Shown here: positions 30,677 to 40,293 of the stretch, one piece after another
Layout: each line of letters opens with the position of its first letter
Position numbering within the stretch: position 1 is the first letter of the stretch
From: Vibrio ouci
GTDB taxonomy: Bacteria > Pseudomonadota > Gammaproteobacteria > Enterobacterales > Vibrionaceae
Reading direction: 5' to 3'
DNA length: 64,000 nucleotides
NCBI RefSeq assembly: GCF_004551525.1
Contig: NZ_SATR01000012.1
Location: 59,565-123,564, forward strand
Program-made: the position numbers and the translations under genes
The notes under the pieces: generated by a model
Database searches by the model: none
The model's input: only the letters and a program-made list of their open reading frames with translations
What the model was told of the DNA's origin: nothing

Positions 30677-30958
30677 ATGACTAAGTCTGAATTGATTGAA
30701 AGACTCTGTGCAGAACAGACGCACCTTTCAGCGAAAGAGATAGAAGATGCTGTAAAAGATATTTTAGAGCATATGGCGTCAACTCTAGAAGGTGGCGATC
30801 GAATTGAGATCCGTGGTTTCGGTAGTTTCTCTTTGCACTTCCGTGAACCTAGAGTCGGCCGTAACCCAAAAACTGGTGACAAAGTGGAGTTGGAAGGTAA
30901 ATTCGTTCCACACTTTAAACCGGGTAAAGAATTACGTGAGCGCGTTAATCTAGGGTAA
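30677..30958 (+). CDS. ihfB: Integration host factor beta subunit
   Basis: 93 residues from ATG at 30677, chosen because the protein then starts [10 protein letters not shown] as in IHF-beta and GAGG lies 7 bp upstream; an in-frame start at 30650 lacks both. The DNA-binding arm [15 protein letters not shown] and [12 protein letters not shown] are intact. With IHF-alpha it bends DNA sharply at specific sites; it is likely needed at the sigma-54 promoter of dctPQM in this same window. Conserved position after rpsA. Confidence 0.97.
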   Translation: MTKSELIERLCAEQTHLSAKEIEDAVKDILEHMASTLEGGDRIEIRGFGSFSLHFREPRVGRNPKTGDKVELEGKFVPHFKPGKELRERVNLG

Positions 30959-30976
30959 GCGACGTAATCTATTGAT

Positions 30977-31011
30977 AAAAAGGCGGCATACGGAAGTATG
31001 CCGCTTTTTTA
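30977..31011 (+). terminator. Terminator of ihfB
   Basis: GCGGCATAC, GGAA loop, GTATGCCGC flanked by A5 and T6. Confidence 0.92.
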
Positions 31012-31096
31012 TAACTCGAATTACAGAGATAACCATGGTTTGTTTCGAGCTTTTACTGCATAATCGTACGGCAGAACTAATCTTAGGTGATGGACT

Positions 31097-31375
31097 ATGA
31101 AAATTATAAAAATCGTTCTTGTACTGGCCCTATTCTTAATTGCACTGGCATTAGGCTCTCAGAATCAAGCTATCGTGACATTTAACTACCTCATTGCTCA
31201 GGGAGACTTTCACTTATCTACACTGCTAGGTGTAGTATTCGTGGTTGGTTTCAGCCTTGCTTGGTTAGTATTTGGTGGCTTACACCTTAGATCGCAGCTC
31301 CAAGTTCGAAAACTGAAGAAGAAACTTAATAAGCTTTCTCCTCCAGCTGTTGAGCCGACTCAAGAAAAAGCTTAA
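31097..31375 (+). CDS. lapA: Lipopolysaccharide assembly protein A (YciS)
   Basis: 92 residues with two membrane helices (about 4-20 and 44-64) and a basic, coiled cytoplasmic tail (RSQLQVRKLKKKLNKL). Matches the LapA/YciS family, an inner-membrane protein that works with LapB to control LpxC turnover and LPS synthesis. An AGGTGATGG SD precedes it. lapB follows after 30 bp. Confidence 0.9.
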   Translation: MKIIKIVLVLALFLIALALGSQNQAIVTFNYLIAQGDFHLSTLLGVVFVVGFSLAWLVFGGLHLRSQLQVRKLKKKLNKLSPPAVEPTQEKA

Positions 31376-31405
31376 CAAGATTTTTATTAGGTAGGCTGTT
31401 ACTTG

Positions 31406-32575
31406 ATGTTAGAAATTCTCTTCTTATTACTACCAATTGCCGCAGCATATGGCTGGTATATGGGTAATCGCAGTGCCCAACAAGATAAGCAGAAACAATC
31501 TAATCAAATATCCCGTCAATACGTGACGGGTCTAAACCTGCTTTTATCAGATCAATCTGATAAAGCGGTAGACCACTTTATTGAACTTCTTCAAGTTGAT
31601 AATGAAACTATCGATACGCACTTAGCGTTAGGTAATTTGTTTCGATCGCGTGGAGAGGTCGACCGCGCTATTCGCATTCACCAAAATCTCATCTCTCGCT
31701 CAGGTCTTACTATTGACCAAAAAAACATCGCGCTTCAACAACTAGCAAAAGACTACATGGCGTCAGGCTTTTTGGATCGCGCTGAAAAAATCTTCGAGCA
31801 GCTTGTGGATGAACCTGATCATAGAGAAGCGGCGCTTCAGCAACTTGTCGCGATCTATCAGCAGACGCGTGAGTGGAGTAAAGCGATTCACTACGCTTCT
31901 TTATTGGTTAAAATGGGCCGCAAGCGTATGCGTACTAGCATTGGCCATTTTTGGTGTGAGCTTGCAATGCAAGAGCAAGCTGACGGCAACCACGCGCAGG
32001 CTAGACAAAACTTCAAAAAGGCTTTAGCTGAAGATCCTAGATGCGTTAGGGCGAGTATTGCTCTTGGTAAGCTCTACCTAGAGGATGAAGATTACAAGCG
32101 CACTATCGCTCATTTAGAAGCGGTGTTGGAGCAAGATAGTGACTTTGTTAGCGAAGTTTTACCGACACTGGCTGAGTGTTATCACCATCTAGGTCAAGAA
32201 GATGAGCTACTGAATTTCTTACGCCAATGCATTGTAAGTAAAGCCGGCGTGTCGGCGGAGCTTATGCTGGCGCAAATGGTGGCCAAACATGATGGCCCAG
32301 GAGCGGCTCAAGAGCTATTGACTCGCCAGCTGGTAAAGAATCCAACCATGAAAGGTTTCTATCGCTTGATGGATTACCATCTAGCTGAAGCGGAAGAAGG
32401 GCGAGCTAAAGCGAGCTTAGATACGCTACAGAAATTAGTTGGTGAACAGTTAAAAGTGAAGCCCCATTACCGTTGTCGTAAGTGCGGCTTCTCAACCCAT
32501 TCAATGTATTGGCATTGTCCTTCCTGTAAAGGGTGGGGGACGATCAAGCCAATCCGTGGATTGGATGGCGAATGA
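31406..32575 (+). CDS. lapB: Lipopolysaccharide assembly protein B (YciM)
   Basis: 389 residues from ATG at 31406 (a TTG codon lies just before it in frame). One N-terminal membrane anchor (about 2-17), a chain of TPR repeats (about 35-340), and a C-terminal rubredoxin-like zinc ribbon with CRKCGF and CPSCKG. Same length and layout as E. coli LapB, which guides LpxC to FtsH and so sets LPS levels. It is co-transcribed with lapA. The order ihfB-lapAB-pyrF is conserved. Confidence 0.95.
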   Translation: MLEILFLLLPIAAAYGWYMGNRSAQQDKQKQSNQISRQYVTGLNLLLSDQSDKAVDHFIELLQVDNETIDTHLALGNLFRSRGEVDRAIRIHQNLISRSGLTIDQKNIALQQLAKDYMASGFLDRAEKIFEQLVDEPDHREAALQQLVAIYQQTREWSKAIHYASLLVKMGRKRMRTSIGHFWCELAMQEQADGNHAQARQNFKKALAEDPRCVRASIALGKLYLEDEDYKRTIAHLEAVLEQDSDFVSEVLPTLAECYHHLGQEDELLNFLRQCIVSKAGVSAELMLAQMVAKHDGPGAAQELLTRQLVKNPTMKGFYRLMDYHLAEAEEGRAKASLDTLQKLVGEQLKVKPHYRCRKCGFSTHSMYWHCPSCKGWGTIKPIRGLDGE

Positions 32576-32608
32576 TTTTAAAAGATTGGGTAAATCCCAT
32601 AACAAATG

Positions 32609-32634
32609 GCAGCGGTGATCCCGCTGCTTTTTTT
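32609..32634 (+). terminator. Terminator between lapB and pyrF
   Basis: GCAGCGG, TGATC loop, CCGCTGC, T7. Confidence 0.85.
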
Positions 32635-32664
32635 CGATTTGTTTAAAGTAAGTTAGGAGATGAA

Positions 32665-33360
32665 ATGATCGACCAAAAAGTAATTGTCGCACTGGATTAT
32701 GATAACCAAGCAGACGCACTCGCTTTTGTTGATAGAATCGACCCAAGCTCTTGCCGCTTAAAAGTAGGTAAAGAGATGTTCACACTATTTGGTCCTGATT
32801 TCGTTAAAGAGCTACACAAACGTGGTTTCTCTGTGTTCCTCGATCTTAAGTTCCATGACATTCCAAATACCTGTTCTAAAGCAGTGCGCGCAGCCGCAGA
32901 GATGGGCGTGTGGATGGTTAACGTTCATGCAAGCGGTGGAGAACGTATGATGGCAGCGTCACGCGAGATTCTCGAGCCTTATGGCAAAGATCGTCCGCTA
33001 CTTATAGGCGTAACGGTACTGACCAGTATGGAACAGAGCGATTTGGCGGGTATTGGACTGGATATTGCCCCACAAGAGCAAGTGATTCGTCTCGCTAACC
33101 TAACTAAAAACTCAGGTCTAGATGGCGTAGTATGTTCTGCTCAAGAAGCTTCAATGCTTAAGAGTGAGCTTGGTAAAGAGTTCAAGCTTGTAACCCCGGG
33201 TATTCGCCCTGCAGGTGCCGCGGTTGGCGACCAGAAGCGAATCATGACTCCTGTTGATGCAGTTCAAGCTGGTTCAGATTACTTGGTGATTGGTCGCCCA
33301 ATCACTCAAGCTAGCGATCCTGCAGCGGTACTTGCGGAAATCAACGCTACACTAAAATAG
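32665..33360 (+). CDS. pyrF: Orotidine 5'-phosphate decarboxylase
   Basis: 231 residues, TIM barrel. The catalytic loop Asp-Lys-x-x-Asp is seen in [12 protein letters not shown], with LKVGKEMF near the start and the phosphate-binding C-terminal part ending [10 protein letters not shown]. It makes UMP in the last step of pyrimidine synthesis. The AGGAGATGAA SD precedes the ATG. A terminator follows, before the accessory gene at 33603. Confidence 0.97.
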   Translation: MIDQKVIVALDYDNQADALAFVDRIDPSSCRLKVGKEMFTLFGPDFVKELHKRGFSVFLDLKFHDIPNTCSKAVRAAAEMGVWMVNVHASGGERMMAASREILEPYGKDRPLLIGVTVLTSMEQSDLAGIGLDIAPQEQVIRLANLTKNSGLDGVVCSAQEASMLKSELGKEFKLVTPGIRPAGAAVGDQKRIMTPVDAVQAGSDYLVIGRPITQASDPAAVLAEINATLK

Positions 33361-33383
33361 TGTATATACTTTAATATCTTAGG

Positions 33384-33411
33384 AAAGCCAGCGTTCGCTG
33401 GCTTTTTTGTC
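33384..33411 (+). terminator. Terminator of pyrF
   Basis: AAAGCCAGCG, TT, CGCTGGCTTTTTTG. Confidence 0.9.
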
Positions 33412-33602
33412 CTTATTAAGTTAGTGGTTACTAGCTTATACCTAGATCAATCTCTCAAACGTATATTTTAATTGGTATCAATTTATAAATTGAATCTAAC
33501 TTTAGTTGTAAGCTTATCTTAATCAACAGCTCTACAGCTTGATGTACTCCCTCAGTCTTAATGATCTGTGCGTACACCAAGTTACTAATTTAGGTACTTT
33601 CT

Positions 33603-34790
33603 ATGACAGACACACTAGCCGCAGCCGTTGGACCTGATCCGCTATCGGGACCTGCCCACAACAAAGTGACGCCAGCAGACGTCGCTAAAGTTAAAGCCGA
33701 AGTGTTAAAGCGAATTAATCAATCGGCTCACCTGTCGCAAGGTTTTCGATTAGTCAATCAAGCCGATTACCAATCAAGTTTAGCCGAGCTACGAGGCAAG
33801 CTAAAATCTAAAAGTTTCCAGCAGACAGACGAAGGCAAGATGTGCAAGTTAATGCACGATATCCTGACTGATGACGCGCATTTGGCGGAGTATTTAGACG
33901 AGGATATTGCCCAATACCTCGAAACAAATGAAGCTGGGAAGAAAATACTCAATACCAAGGCAATGGATTTTCATGGCAAAAACCAAGTAGCCAACGCCAA
34001 GCTGAAGAGAAAACAGCTATTCCTGATGTTTAAAGAAATCATTCAGGCTCAGGTAGAACTGAATACGTTCGCGCAAAGACTGAAAGTGGCGTTTGGCGCC
34101 GAAATCAGCTTTCCTCCTGGAGCGTATGGCGGCATCAAAAGTTACAGTGGGGCATTAGCTAAAATCACTACACGTATGAGAAACAACGATGTCGGTGATT
34201 TAAAAGATTGCGCGCGTATCACCGTAAAAGTGAAAAAGTTTAAAGATCTACAGGGGGCAAAGTTGTTCATTTGTGGAACTGAAGAGTTTAAAGCGGTTGC
34301 TTCGCATCAAAAATCCCTTAAAGACCGATATCAGCTCGCTGGCACCAGTAGCGCGTTAGCACAGCATAATGTCGAGCCCGATAGTAGCGGCTATAAAGAT
34401 ATTAAATTCTTCCTTAAGATGAGTGGTGGGCAAATTGCTGAGCTACAGCTGAATATTCCGGGGATGCTGATTGCGAAAAAGAAAGCTCACATAGTTTATG
34501 ATATCGCGCGCACTAATCAGGATGCGTTTGATGGCAGACAGAAATTTCAGGTAACCAGTCCTGAAGTACTGGAAAAAGTGAAAAAGAAAATGGATGGTGA
34601 CTGGTTTGGCTTCATCCGCTCAAAGCTAAATGGCATTGGGCCTGATGCGGATTGTGTAGAATCAATGATTGATGTACTTAAGAGTAAAGGCACTCTCATT
34701 GTTGAACCCAAGCAAGCAGAGGCGTTGAACCGAATTAGTAAACAGCTTTATGCTGCTGGATTAGGGGAAGCGTTACTCGACCCTAAGTAA
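33603..34790 (+). CDS. Protein with a divergent RelA/SpoT-type nucleotidyltransferase domain
   Basis: 395 residues, no signal peptide or membrane helix. Residues about 170-305 follow the RelA/SpoT synthetase fold: G176-x2-K179 and K187 (GGIKSYSGALAKI), DLKDCARITVKV (Asp202, Arg205), SSGYKDIKFFL (Gly263-Tyr264), the catalytic-type E-x-Q pair (Glu280, Gln282 in IAELQLN) and a late His (His296). Relative to RelA the Arg of GRxK is Gly, and the Ser four before K187 is Gly with a Ser one place earlier. About 165 N-terminal and 90 C-terminal residues match nothing I recognise. The SD is weak (TAGG). The gene is alone between two terminators in an otherwise core region, so acquisition is likely. It could be a (p)ppGpp-like or toxin-type pyrophosphokinase; function unproven. 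Confidence 0.7.
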   Translation: MTDTLAAAVGPDPLSGPAHNKVTPADVAKVKAEVLKRINQSAHLSQGFRLVNQADYQSSLAELRGKLKSKSFQQTDEGKMCKLMHDILTDDAHLAEYLDEDIAQYLETNEAGKKILNTKAMDFHGKNQVANAKLKRKQLFLMFKEIIQAQVELNTFAQRLKVAFGAEISFPPGAYGGIKSYSGALAKITTRMRNNDVGDLKDCARITVKVKKFKDLQGAKLFICGTEEFKAVASHQKSLKDRYQLAGTSSALAQHNVEPDSSGYKDIKFFLKMSGGQIAELQLNIPGMLIAKKKAHIVYDIARTNQDAFDGRQKFQVTSPEVLEKVKKKMDGDWFGFIRSKLNGIGPDADCVESMIDVLKSKGTLIVEPKQAEALNRISKQLYAAGLGEALLDPK

Positions 34791-34792
34791 AT

Positions 34793-34822
34793 AAAAAAGG
34801 ATGCACTAAGCATCCTTTTTTA
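34793..34822 (+). terminator. Bidirectional terminator between the RelA-like gene and miaE
   Basis: AAAAAAGGATGC, ACTAA loop, GCATCCTTTTTT. Serves both convergent genes. Confidence 0.9.
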
Positions 34823-35593
34823 TTAAGCGGGAACACCACTATGGAACTTAAAGTCACTGTCGGGTGATGAAATTAGCTCGGCTTCTAAACGACCGAAGTA
34901 ATCGATGCGTTCAGTGATATCTTTTCCAGCGATCTCTTCGGCTAGTGTCAGGTAGTCTTGATAATGACGAGCTTCAGAGCGAAGCAGTGACACGTAGAAT
35001 TTTGCGATATCTTCATCCATATGAGGAGCAAGCTTAGCGAAACGTTCACAAGAGCGTGCCTCGATGTAGGCGCCGATAATAAGCTTATCAATCAGTGTTT
35101 GTGGCTCATGGGTCGCCATATGACCAATCAGCCCTTTGGCATAACGACTTGCTTGCACTGGTTCATAGGCCATCCCACGGTTGCCCATAATCTCAAGCAC
35201 TTGATAGAAATGGTGTAGCTCTTCTTTGATCAGTAAAACCATTTTATCAATCAAATCTTGGCTATATGGCGAGTTTGATTTAGCCATGATTGCTTTAGAT
35301 ATATTACTTTTGCCTTTGAGAGTCTCTAGGCTACCAGTTTTGCGGTAAGCGAAATCTTCATAAGGCTTAAACCAATCTAATAAACTGTGGGCGCTCTCTT
35401 TATCTACTGCGTATTTTCGAATTAGGTACATTGCGGATTGGCCCGCTTTAAGCTCACATAATAAGTGATCGATAAGGACCACTTTGAGGTTTTCCGGTTT
35501 ACGAGCTTCTTCAACCCATGCATCTGGAGTTGAGCACTGTAGAAAGCCGTTTATTGGCTCAAGTAGTGACTGGTATTGTTCTAATTCGATCAT
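34823..35593 (-). CDS. miaE: tRNA 2-methylthio-N6-isopentenyladenosine hydroxylase
   Basis: 256 residues. Ferritin-like diiron protein with the E-E-x-x-H type ligands IKEELHHFY, EARSCERF and RSEARHYQDY, as in MiaE. It hydroxylates the isopentenyl group of ms2i6A37 in tRNAs reading codons that begin with U, using O2. The start at 35593 (MIELEQYQ) has a weak SD. It is separated from the upstream gene on the same strand by a terminator. Confidence 0.9.
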   Translation of the reverse strand: MIELEQYQSLLEPINGFLQCSTPDAWVEEARKPENLKVVLIDHLLCELKAGQSAMYLIRKYAVDKESAHSLLDWFKPYEDFAYRKTGSLETLKGKSNISKAIMAKSNSPYSQDLIDKMVLLIKEELHHFYQVLEIMGNRGMAYEPVQASRYAKGLIGHMATHEPQTLIDKLIIGAYIEARSCERFAKLAPHMDEDIAKFYVSLLRSEARHYQDYLTLAEEIAGKDITERIDYFGRLEAELISSPDSDFKFHSGVPA

Positions 35594-35620
35594 CTTGGTC
35601 TTACTTTACTAAATAAATAG

Positions 35621-35646
35621 AAAAAGGCCGCTAGTGCGACCTTTTT
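35621..35646 (-). terminator. Terminator upstream of miaE for the preceding minus-strand gene
   Basis: On the minus strand AAAAAGG-T-CGC, ACTA loop, GCG-G-CCTTTTT with one mismatch. Confidence 0.7.
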
Positions 35647-35668
35647 GAAAATAGCTGTGCGGATTATA

Positions 35669-36433
35669 TTACCACTTTTTCTTCTCACCAAAGAGTGCGT
35701 CCATATCATTTTGGCGCTGGCTCTCTTCCATCTGGTGTAACTCTTCTGCGTTTTTAGTTTGGCGTTTAGACTCAAGTTCGTCGTACATAGTCTGCAGCTT
35801 TTCACGCGCTTGATTTGAATAAGCGTCGTTTTTAGTACTTAGTGCATCCAAGCCTTTTTTCAGTAACTGGATTGCGGTACCTGGCTGGCCACGAACTATT
35901 GCGTCGTTTGAACGCTTAATTACGTTTTCAATGTTGATACGTACTTGGATGGTTTCTAAGCGCGCATTCTCAGTGACATAAGCCTGAGTCTCAAAGCGGC
36001 CTTTGTTGTGCTCGCTGCGAATGGTGTCGCGTAGACGCTTCACCAACTTCAGCATAACAATCGCTTGTTTATCGCTGCTTGGCACTTTAAAGCTAGTGCT
36101 TTCGCCACCTTTGTAGTTCTCTTCAAGTTGCTTGATCTGATCTTTAACGTGGGCGACACGCTGCTCAAGATGTTTATTCTTCGGATCGAGTTCATGCATA
36201 CTGAGAACTGCATCTAGGATACGAGTATTCAGGCACACCAATAGCTCTTTGCTGTATGGCATGTGATGAGCGTGGCCGATAAGCTCTTCTGTTGCATCAA
36301 TAATTTGCAGGTAACGCGAACTTTCCTGTTTGCGCGCTGTTTCCGCTTTAACTTTATACTGGAGCATAATGTTATAGCCGAGAACTAACACCAGTAAGAT
36401 GGCAACTAAAGCTATGATTAAACCAATATTCAT
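35669..36433 (-). CDS. Membrane-anchored coiled-coil protein of unknown function
   Basis: 254 residues: one N-terminal membrane helix (about 4-24, rich in Ile/Leu/Val), then a helical cytoplasmic domain with charged heptad-like stretches at about 85-110 and 205-235, and a polar Gln/Glu-rich tail. No catalytic motif is visible. The segment IVRGQPGTAIQLLKKGLDAL (about 188-207) resembles a single TPR-like helix pair. I do not recognise a family with a known job. It lies between miaE and the divergent cysB, as in other vibrios as far as I recall. Confidence 0.75.
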   Translation of the reverse strand: MNIGLIIALVAILLVLVLGYNIMLQYKVKAETARKQESSRYLQIIDATEELIGHAHHMPYSKELLVCLNTRILDAVLSMHELDPKNKHLEQRVAHVKDQIKQLEENYKGGESTSFKVPSSDKQAIVMLKLVKRLRDTIRSEHNKGRFETQAYVTENARLETIQVRINIENVIKRSNDAIVRGQPGTAIQLLKKGLDALSTKNDAYSNQAREKLQTMYDELESKRQTKNAEELHQMEESQRQNDMDALFGEKKKW

Positions 36434-36681
36434 AAATTCCGTATCTTATGTTTTTTAGTGGCTAGCCGTTAAGCATACACGATCCTGCCATGCGACTGTA
36501 ACTGTTTCGCATTATTGCTCAACTTAGTAATTTTATTAATGAAAACTCTCTTTGCAAAGCTCAATCTGAGTATTTGGTTGCAAAATGCGCATTATCAACA
36601 AAAAACTGCCTGCTTTTCTAAACAGTCGCCCCAATTTGACTATCAATTTCACTTTTAAGGCGTTATAACTAAATATTATAA

Positions 36682-37704
<1,023 letters not shown>

Positions 37705-37721
37705 TCCGCTACCATCTTGTG

Positions 37722-37759
37722 TGACTTCCCTCTAAACTAGCGTTTTCAGGGGGAAGTCA
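37722..37759 (+). promoter_or_regulatory. Hairpin that buries the SD of the methyltransferase gene
   Basis: TGACTTCCC (37722-37730) can pair with GGGAAGTCA (37751-37759). The right arm contains the SD (GGGGGAAG) and the first base of the ATG. No T run follows, so it is not a classic terminator. It could dampen translation or act with cysB 3' processing. Confidence 0.5.
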
Positions 37760-38952
37760 TGTTACATCTATTCCAATCACTCGACCGTTTCTTAGTCGAC
37801 AACCAATCGCTGTGGCGCTTTGAGCCCTTTTTTACCAGCCGTACCAATACGCTTCCTTGGCTGGCGGATAACACTTCGTTATGTACTTGGTTAGAGTCTT
37901 TATCCCCTGAGCAAATCGAGCACCTTAAACTGGATAATGATGCGCTCGTTGAGACAATCTCTGACTACCTACCTCAAATCACGCAAATTGCTACTTGGAC
38001 TAATCTACCAACGCTAAAAACTCGAGGTCTGCAGTTGTCTCGCGGAGTCGACAGTGGCGTGCCGGGAAGAAAGCTACAACAGATTGTCTCAATGGGAGAG
38101 GCGGCGTTGAACTTACACCATGGCAGCGAATGGCTAGAGTGGTGTTCTGGCAAAGGGTTTTTAGGAAGGATTCTTGCCAGTCAATCAGGGCAGGCGGTGA
38201 CCAGCTTTGAGTATCAACAAGCGTTGTGCGAATCAGGGCAGCATGAGGCGGATAAGCAGGGATTAACGATGAAGTTTGTCCAAGGTGACGCGTTTAGTCC
38301 TGACTCTATCGATGCGTTTAACTCCAATCAGCATGCCGTCGCACTGCATGCCTGCGGCGACTTACATGTGTCACTGATTCATTATGGCAGCCAAAAACAG
38401 CTGCCAGCACTGACGTTTTCGCCATGTTGTTACCATCTCATTCGTGCAGAGACTTATCAGCCAATGTCTGATGCGGCCAAGCGGTCTAGTCTAGCCTTGA
38501 ATAAGTCAGAGCTGCGCATTCCGCTGCAAGAAACCGTCACGGGTGGTGAACGGGTCAAGCGACATCGTATCGAAGAGATGACGTTCCGCCTAGGTTTTGA
38601 CTTGTTGCTAAAAGAAGCCAAGGGAGTGGAGCAATATCAGCCAATACCGAGCATTAAAAAGTCTCAATTGTCTGAAGGCTTTGCGGCTTTTTGCCACTGG
38701 GCGAGCGAACAAAAGGGTATTGAGTTGCCAGAGGTCGACTATGCTGAGTATGAGGAGAAAGGTCGTCAGCGTTATTGGCAGATGGAGCGGATGAGCCTTG
38801 TTCAGCAGCCGTTTAGACGAGCATTGGAACTTTGGCTGGTGCTAGATAAAGCTCTATATCTTGAACAATGCGGTTACAAGGTCAAGTTATCTCAATTCTG
38901 CTCCAGAGAAACAACCCCGCGTAATATCTTGGTTCATGCCACAAAGCGTTAA
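37759..38952 (+). CDS. SAM-dependent methyltransferase of the METTL25/GSTCD-like type
   Basis: 397 residues. A Rossmann-type SAM site is seen in WLEWCSGKGFLGRILA (about 128-143), followed by VTSFEYQQALC and QGDAFSP. The later motif VALHACGDLH and FSPCCYHL are typical of the Methyltransf_32 domain. The substrate is unknown; RNA or protein are both possible. It follows cysB by 54 bp and may be read through from it, with an SD held in a hairpin. Confidence 0.75.
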   Translation: MLHLFQSLDRFLVDNQSLWRFEPFFTSRTNTLPWLADNTSLCTWLESLSPEQIEHLKLDNDALVETISDYLPQITQIATWTNLPTLKTRGLQLSRGVDSGVPGRKLQQIVSMGEAALNLHHGSEWLEWCSGKGFLGRILASQSGQAVTSFEYQQALCESGQHEADKQGLTMKFVQGDAFSPDSIDAFNSNQHAVALHACGDLHVSLIHYGSQKQLPALTFSPCCYHLIRAETYQPMSDAAKRSSLALNKSELRIPLQETVTGGERVKRHRIEEMTFRLGFDLLLKEAKGVEQYQPIPSIKKSQLSEGFAAFCHWASEQKGIELPEVDYAEYEEKGRQRYWQMERMSLVQQPFRRALELWLVLDKALYLEQCGYKVKLSQFCSRETTPRNILVHATKR

Positions 38953-39258
38953 AAGTAACCTGTATCTCCTTTTGTTACTTAAATGTTAAAGTCTGCTTTT
39001 CTTTTCTCCGGCTTACTGGTAATAATTAGAGTGCACACAAATTGTGCAACTCAATAAATATAAACATTTAAACACAACAAAATTATTGCTTACACCAAGC
39101 CATTCGCAACCCGCCCGTAGCCGTTATCATCACTTGATACCGCAGGAAGTAGAGCGTGGTTGACTTAGCTCAAAAAGGACACGGCCAAATTTAGGCGAAG
39201 CCTTTTGCGCAAAGTATGTTTGATGGTCAATGGATTGGTATCACATCAAGGAGTTAAG
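38953..39258 (+). promoter_or_regulatory. 306-bp structured leader upstream of the TrpX-type ABC operon
   Basis: No credible gene. From about 39110 the sequence folds readily: GCCGT (39120-39124) can pair with ACGGC (39181-39185), a TATCA/TGATA hairpin lies at 39126-39140, and CGTG (39155-39158) can instead pair with CACG (39180-39183). Then comes a short terminator-like hairpin AGGC-GAA-GCCTTTT at 39193-39206. The layout resembles a leader with alternative folds. It matches no riboswitch class I know. Confidence 0.4.
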
Positions 39259-40224
39259 ATGAAAGCAGGAAAAGTTTTTGCGACCGCTGTTCTCGCAGGT
39301 GTCACATTACTCTCATCCACTAGTATTATGGCGAAAACGGCAAAAGTAGCCGTTTCGCAAATTGTTGAGCACCCAGCTCTGGATGCAGCTCGCCAAGGTT
39401 TGATCGATGGTCTAAAGGCCAAAGGTTATGAGCAAGGTAAGAACCTCGAATTTGATTACAAAACGGCGCAAGGCAACCCTGCAATCGCAGTGCAAATCGC
39501 CCGTCAATATGTGGGTGAAAAACCAGATGTGTTAGTGGGTATTGCAACTCCAACCGCGCAGGCACTGGTTTCAGCAACCCGTTCTATTCCTGTGGTTTTC
39601 ACTGCCGTAACAGATCCTGTTGGGGCGAAGCTAGTAAAAAGCTTAGAGCAACCGGGTAAAAACGTAACCGGTCTTTCTGATCTTTCTCCTGTTAGTCAGC
39701 ACGTTGAATTGATCAAAGAGATCATCCCAGATGTGAAATCTATTGGTGTGGTGTTCAACCCAGGTGAAGCCAATGCAGTCACTCTGGTTGATCTTCTTAA
39801 GCAAAGTGCTGAGGCTCAAGGTATTCAAGTTGTTGAAGCAACCGCGCTGAAAAGTGCAGATGTCCAATCTGCAACTCAAGCGATTGCAGCGAAATCTGAT
39901 GTCATCTACGCACCGACTGATAACACAGTTGCAAGTGCTATTGAAGGTATGATTGTTGCGGCTAATCAAGCGAAAACACCTGTATTGGGTGGCGCTACGT
40001 CATACGTTGAGAAAGGCGCTATCGCGAGCTTAGGCTTTGATTACTACCAAGTTGGTGTACAAACTGCAGATTATGTTGCAGCCATCATTGAAGGCACTAA
40101 CCCTGGCACATTAGATGTCAAAGTAGCGAAAGGCTCAGACCTTGTGGTCAATAAAACGGCTGCGGCGAAACTAGGTGTCACCATTCCTCAATCTGTACTT
40201 GAACGAGCAACAAGCGTTAAGTAA
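39259..40224 (+). CDS. TrpX-type (ABC_sub_bind) substrate-binding protein
   Basis: 321 residues from ATG at 39259, where AAGGAG stands 5 bp upstream and the signal peptide (residues 1-25, ending SSTSIMAKT) is in register. Family features: VAVSQIVEHPALDAARQG, VGIATPTAQALVSATRSIP, VVFTAVTDPVGAKLV and SDVIYAPTDNTVASAIEG. It delivers a ligand to the permease and ATPase that follow. Gram-positive TrpX proteins carry aromatic amino acids, but the substrate here is not evident. It is separated from the permease by a hairpin. Paralogue of the protein at 3950-4915. Confidence 0.88.
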   Translation: MKAGKVFATAVLAGVTLLSSTSIMAKTAKVAVSQIVEHPALDAARQGLIDGLKAKGYEQGKNLEFDYKTAQGNPAIAVQIARQYVGEKPDVLVGIATPTAQALVSATRSIPVVFTAVTDPVGAKLVKSLEQPGKNVTGLSDLSPVSQHVELIKEIIPDVKSIGVVFNPGEANAVTLVDLLKQSAEAQGIQVVEATALKSADVQSATQAIAAKSDVIYAPTDNTVASAIEGMIVAANQAKTPVLGGATSYVEKGAIASLGFDYYQVGVQTADYVAAIIEGTNPGTLDVKVAKGSDLVVNKTAAAKLGVTIPQSVLERATSVK

Positions 40225-40232
40225 ATGCTCTT

Positions 40233-40263
40233 ACCTCAACCCGGTCTAGAACTGGGTTGAGGT
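40233..40263 (+). terminator. Intercistronic hairpin after the TrpX-type binding-protein gene
   Basis: ACCTCAACCC, 11-nt loop, GGGTTGAGGT, with no strong T run. Probably a 3'-end stabiliser or weak terminator. Confidence 0.6.
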
Positions 40264-40293
40264 TAACTAACATTTGCAGAAAGGGAGTTGTTG

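Noticed and set aside
39110..39210. Known riboswitch (TPP, cobalamin, preQ1, guanidine, SAM) upstream of the TrpX-type operon
   Set aside because: None of the conserved core sequences of these classes could be found; kept only as an unassigned structured leader.
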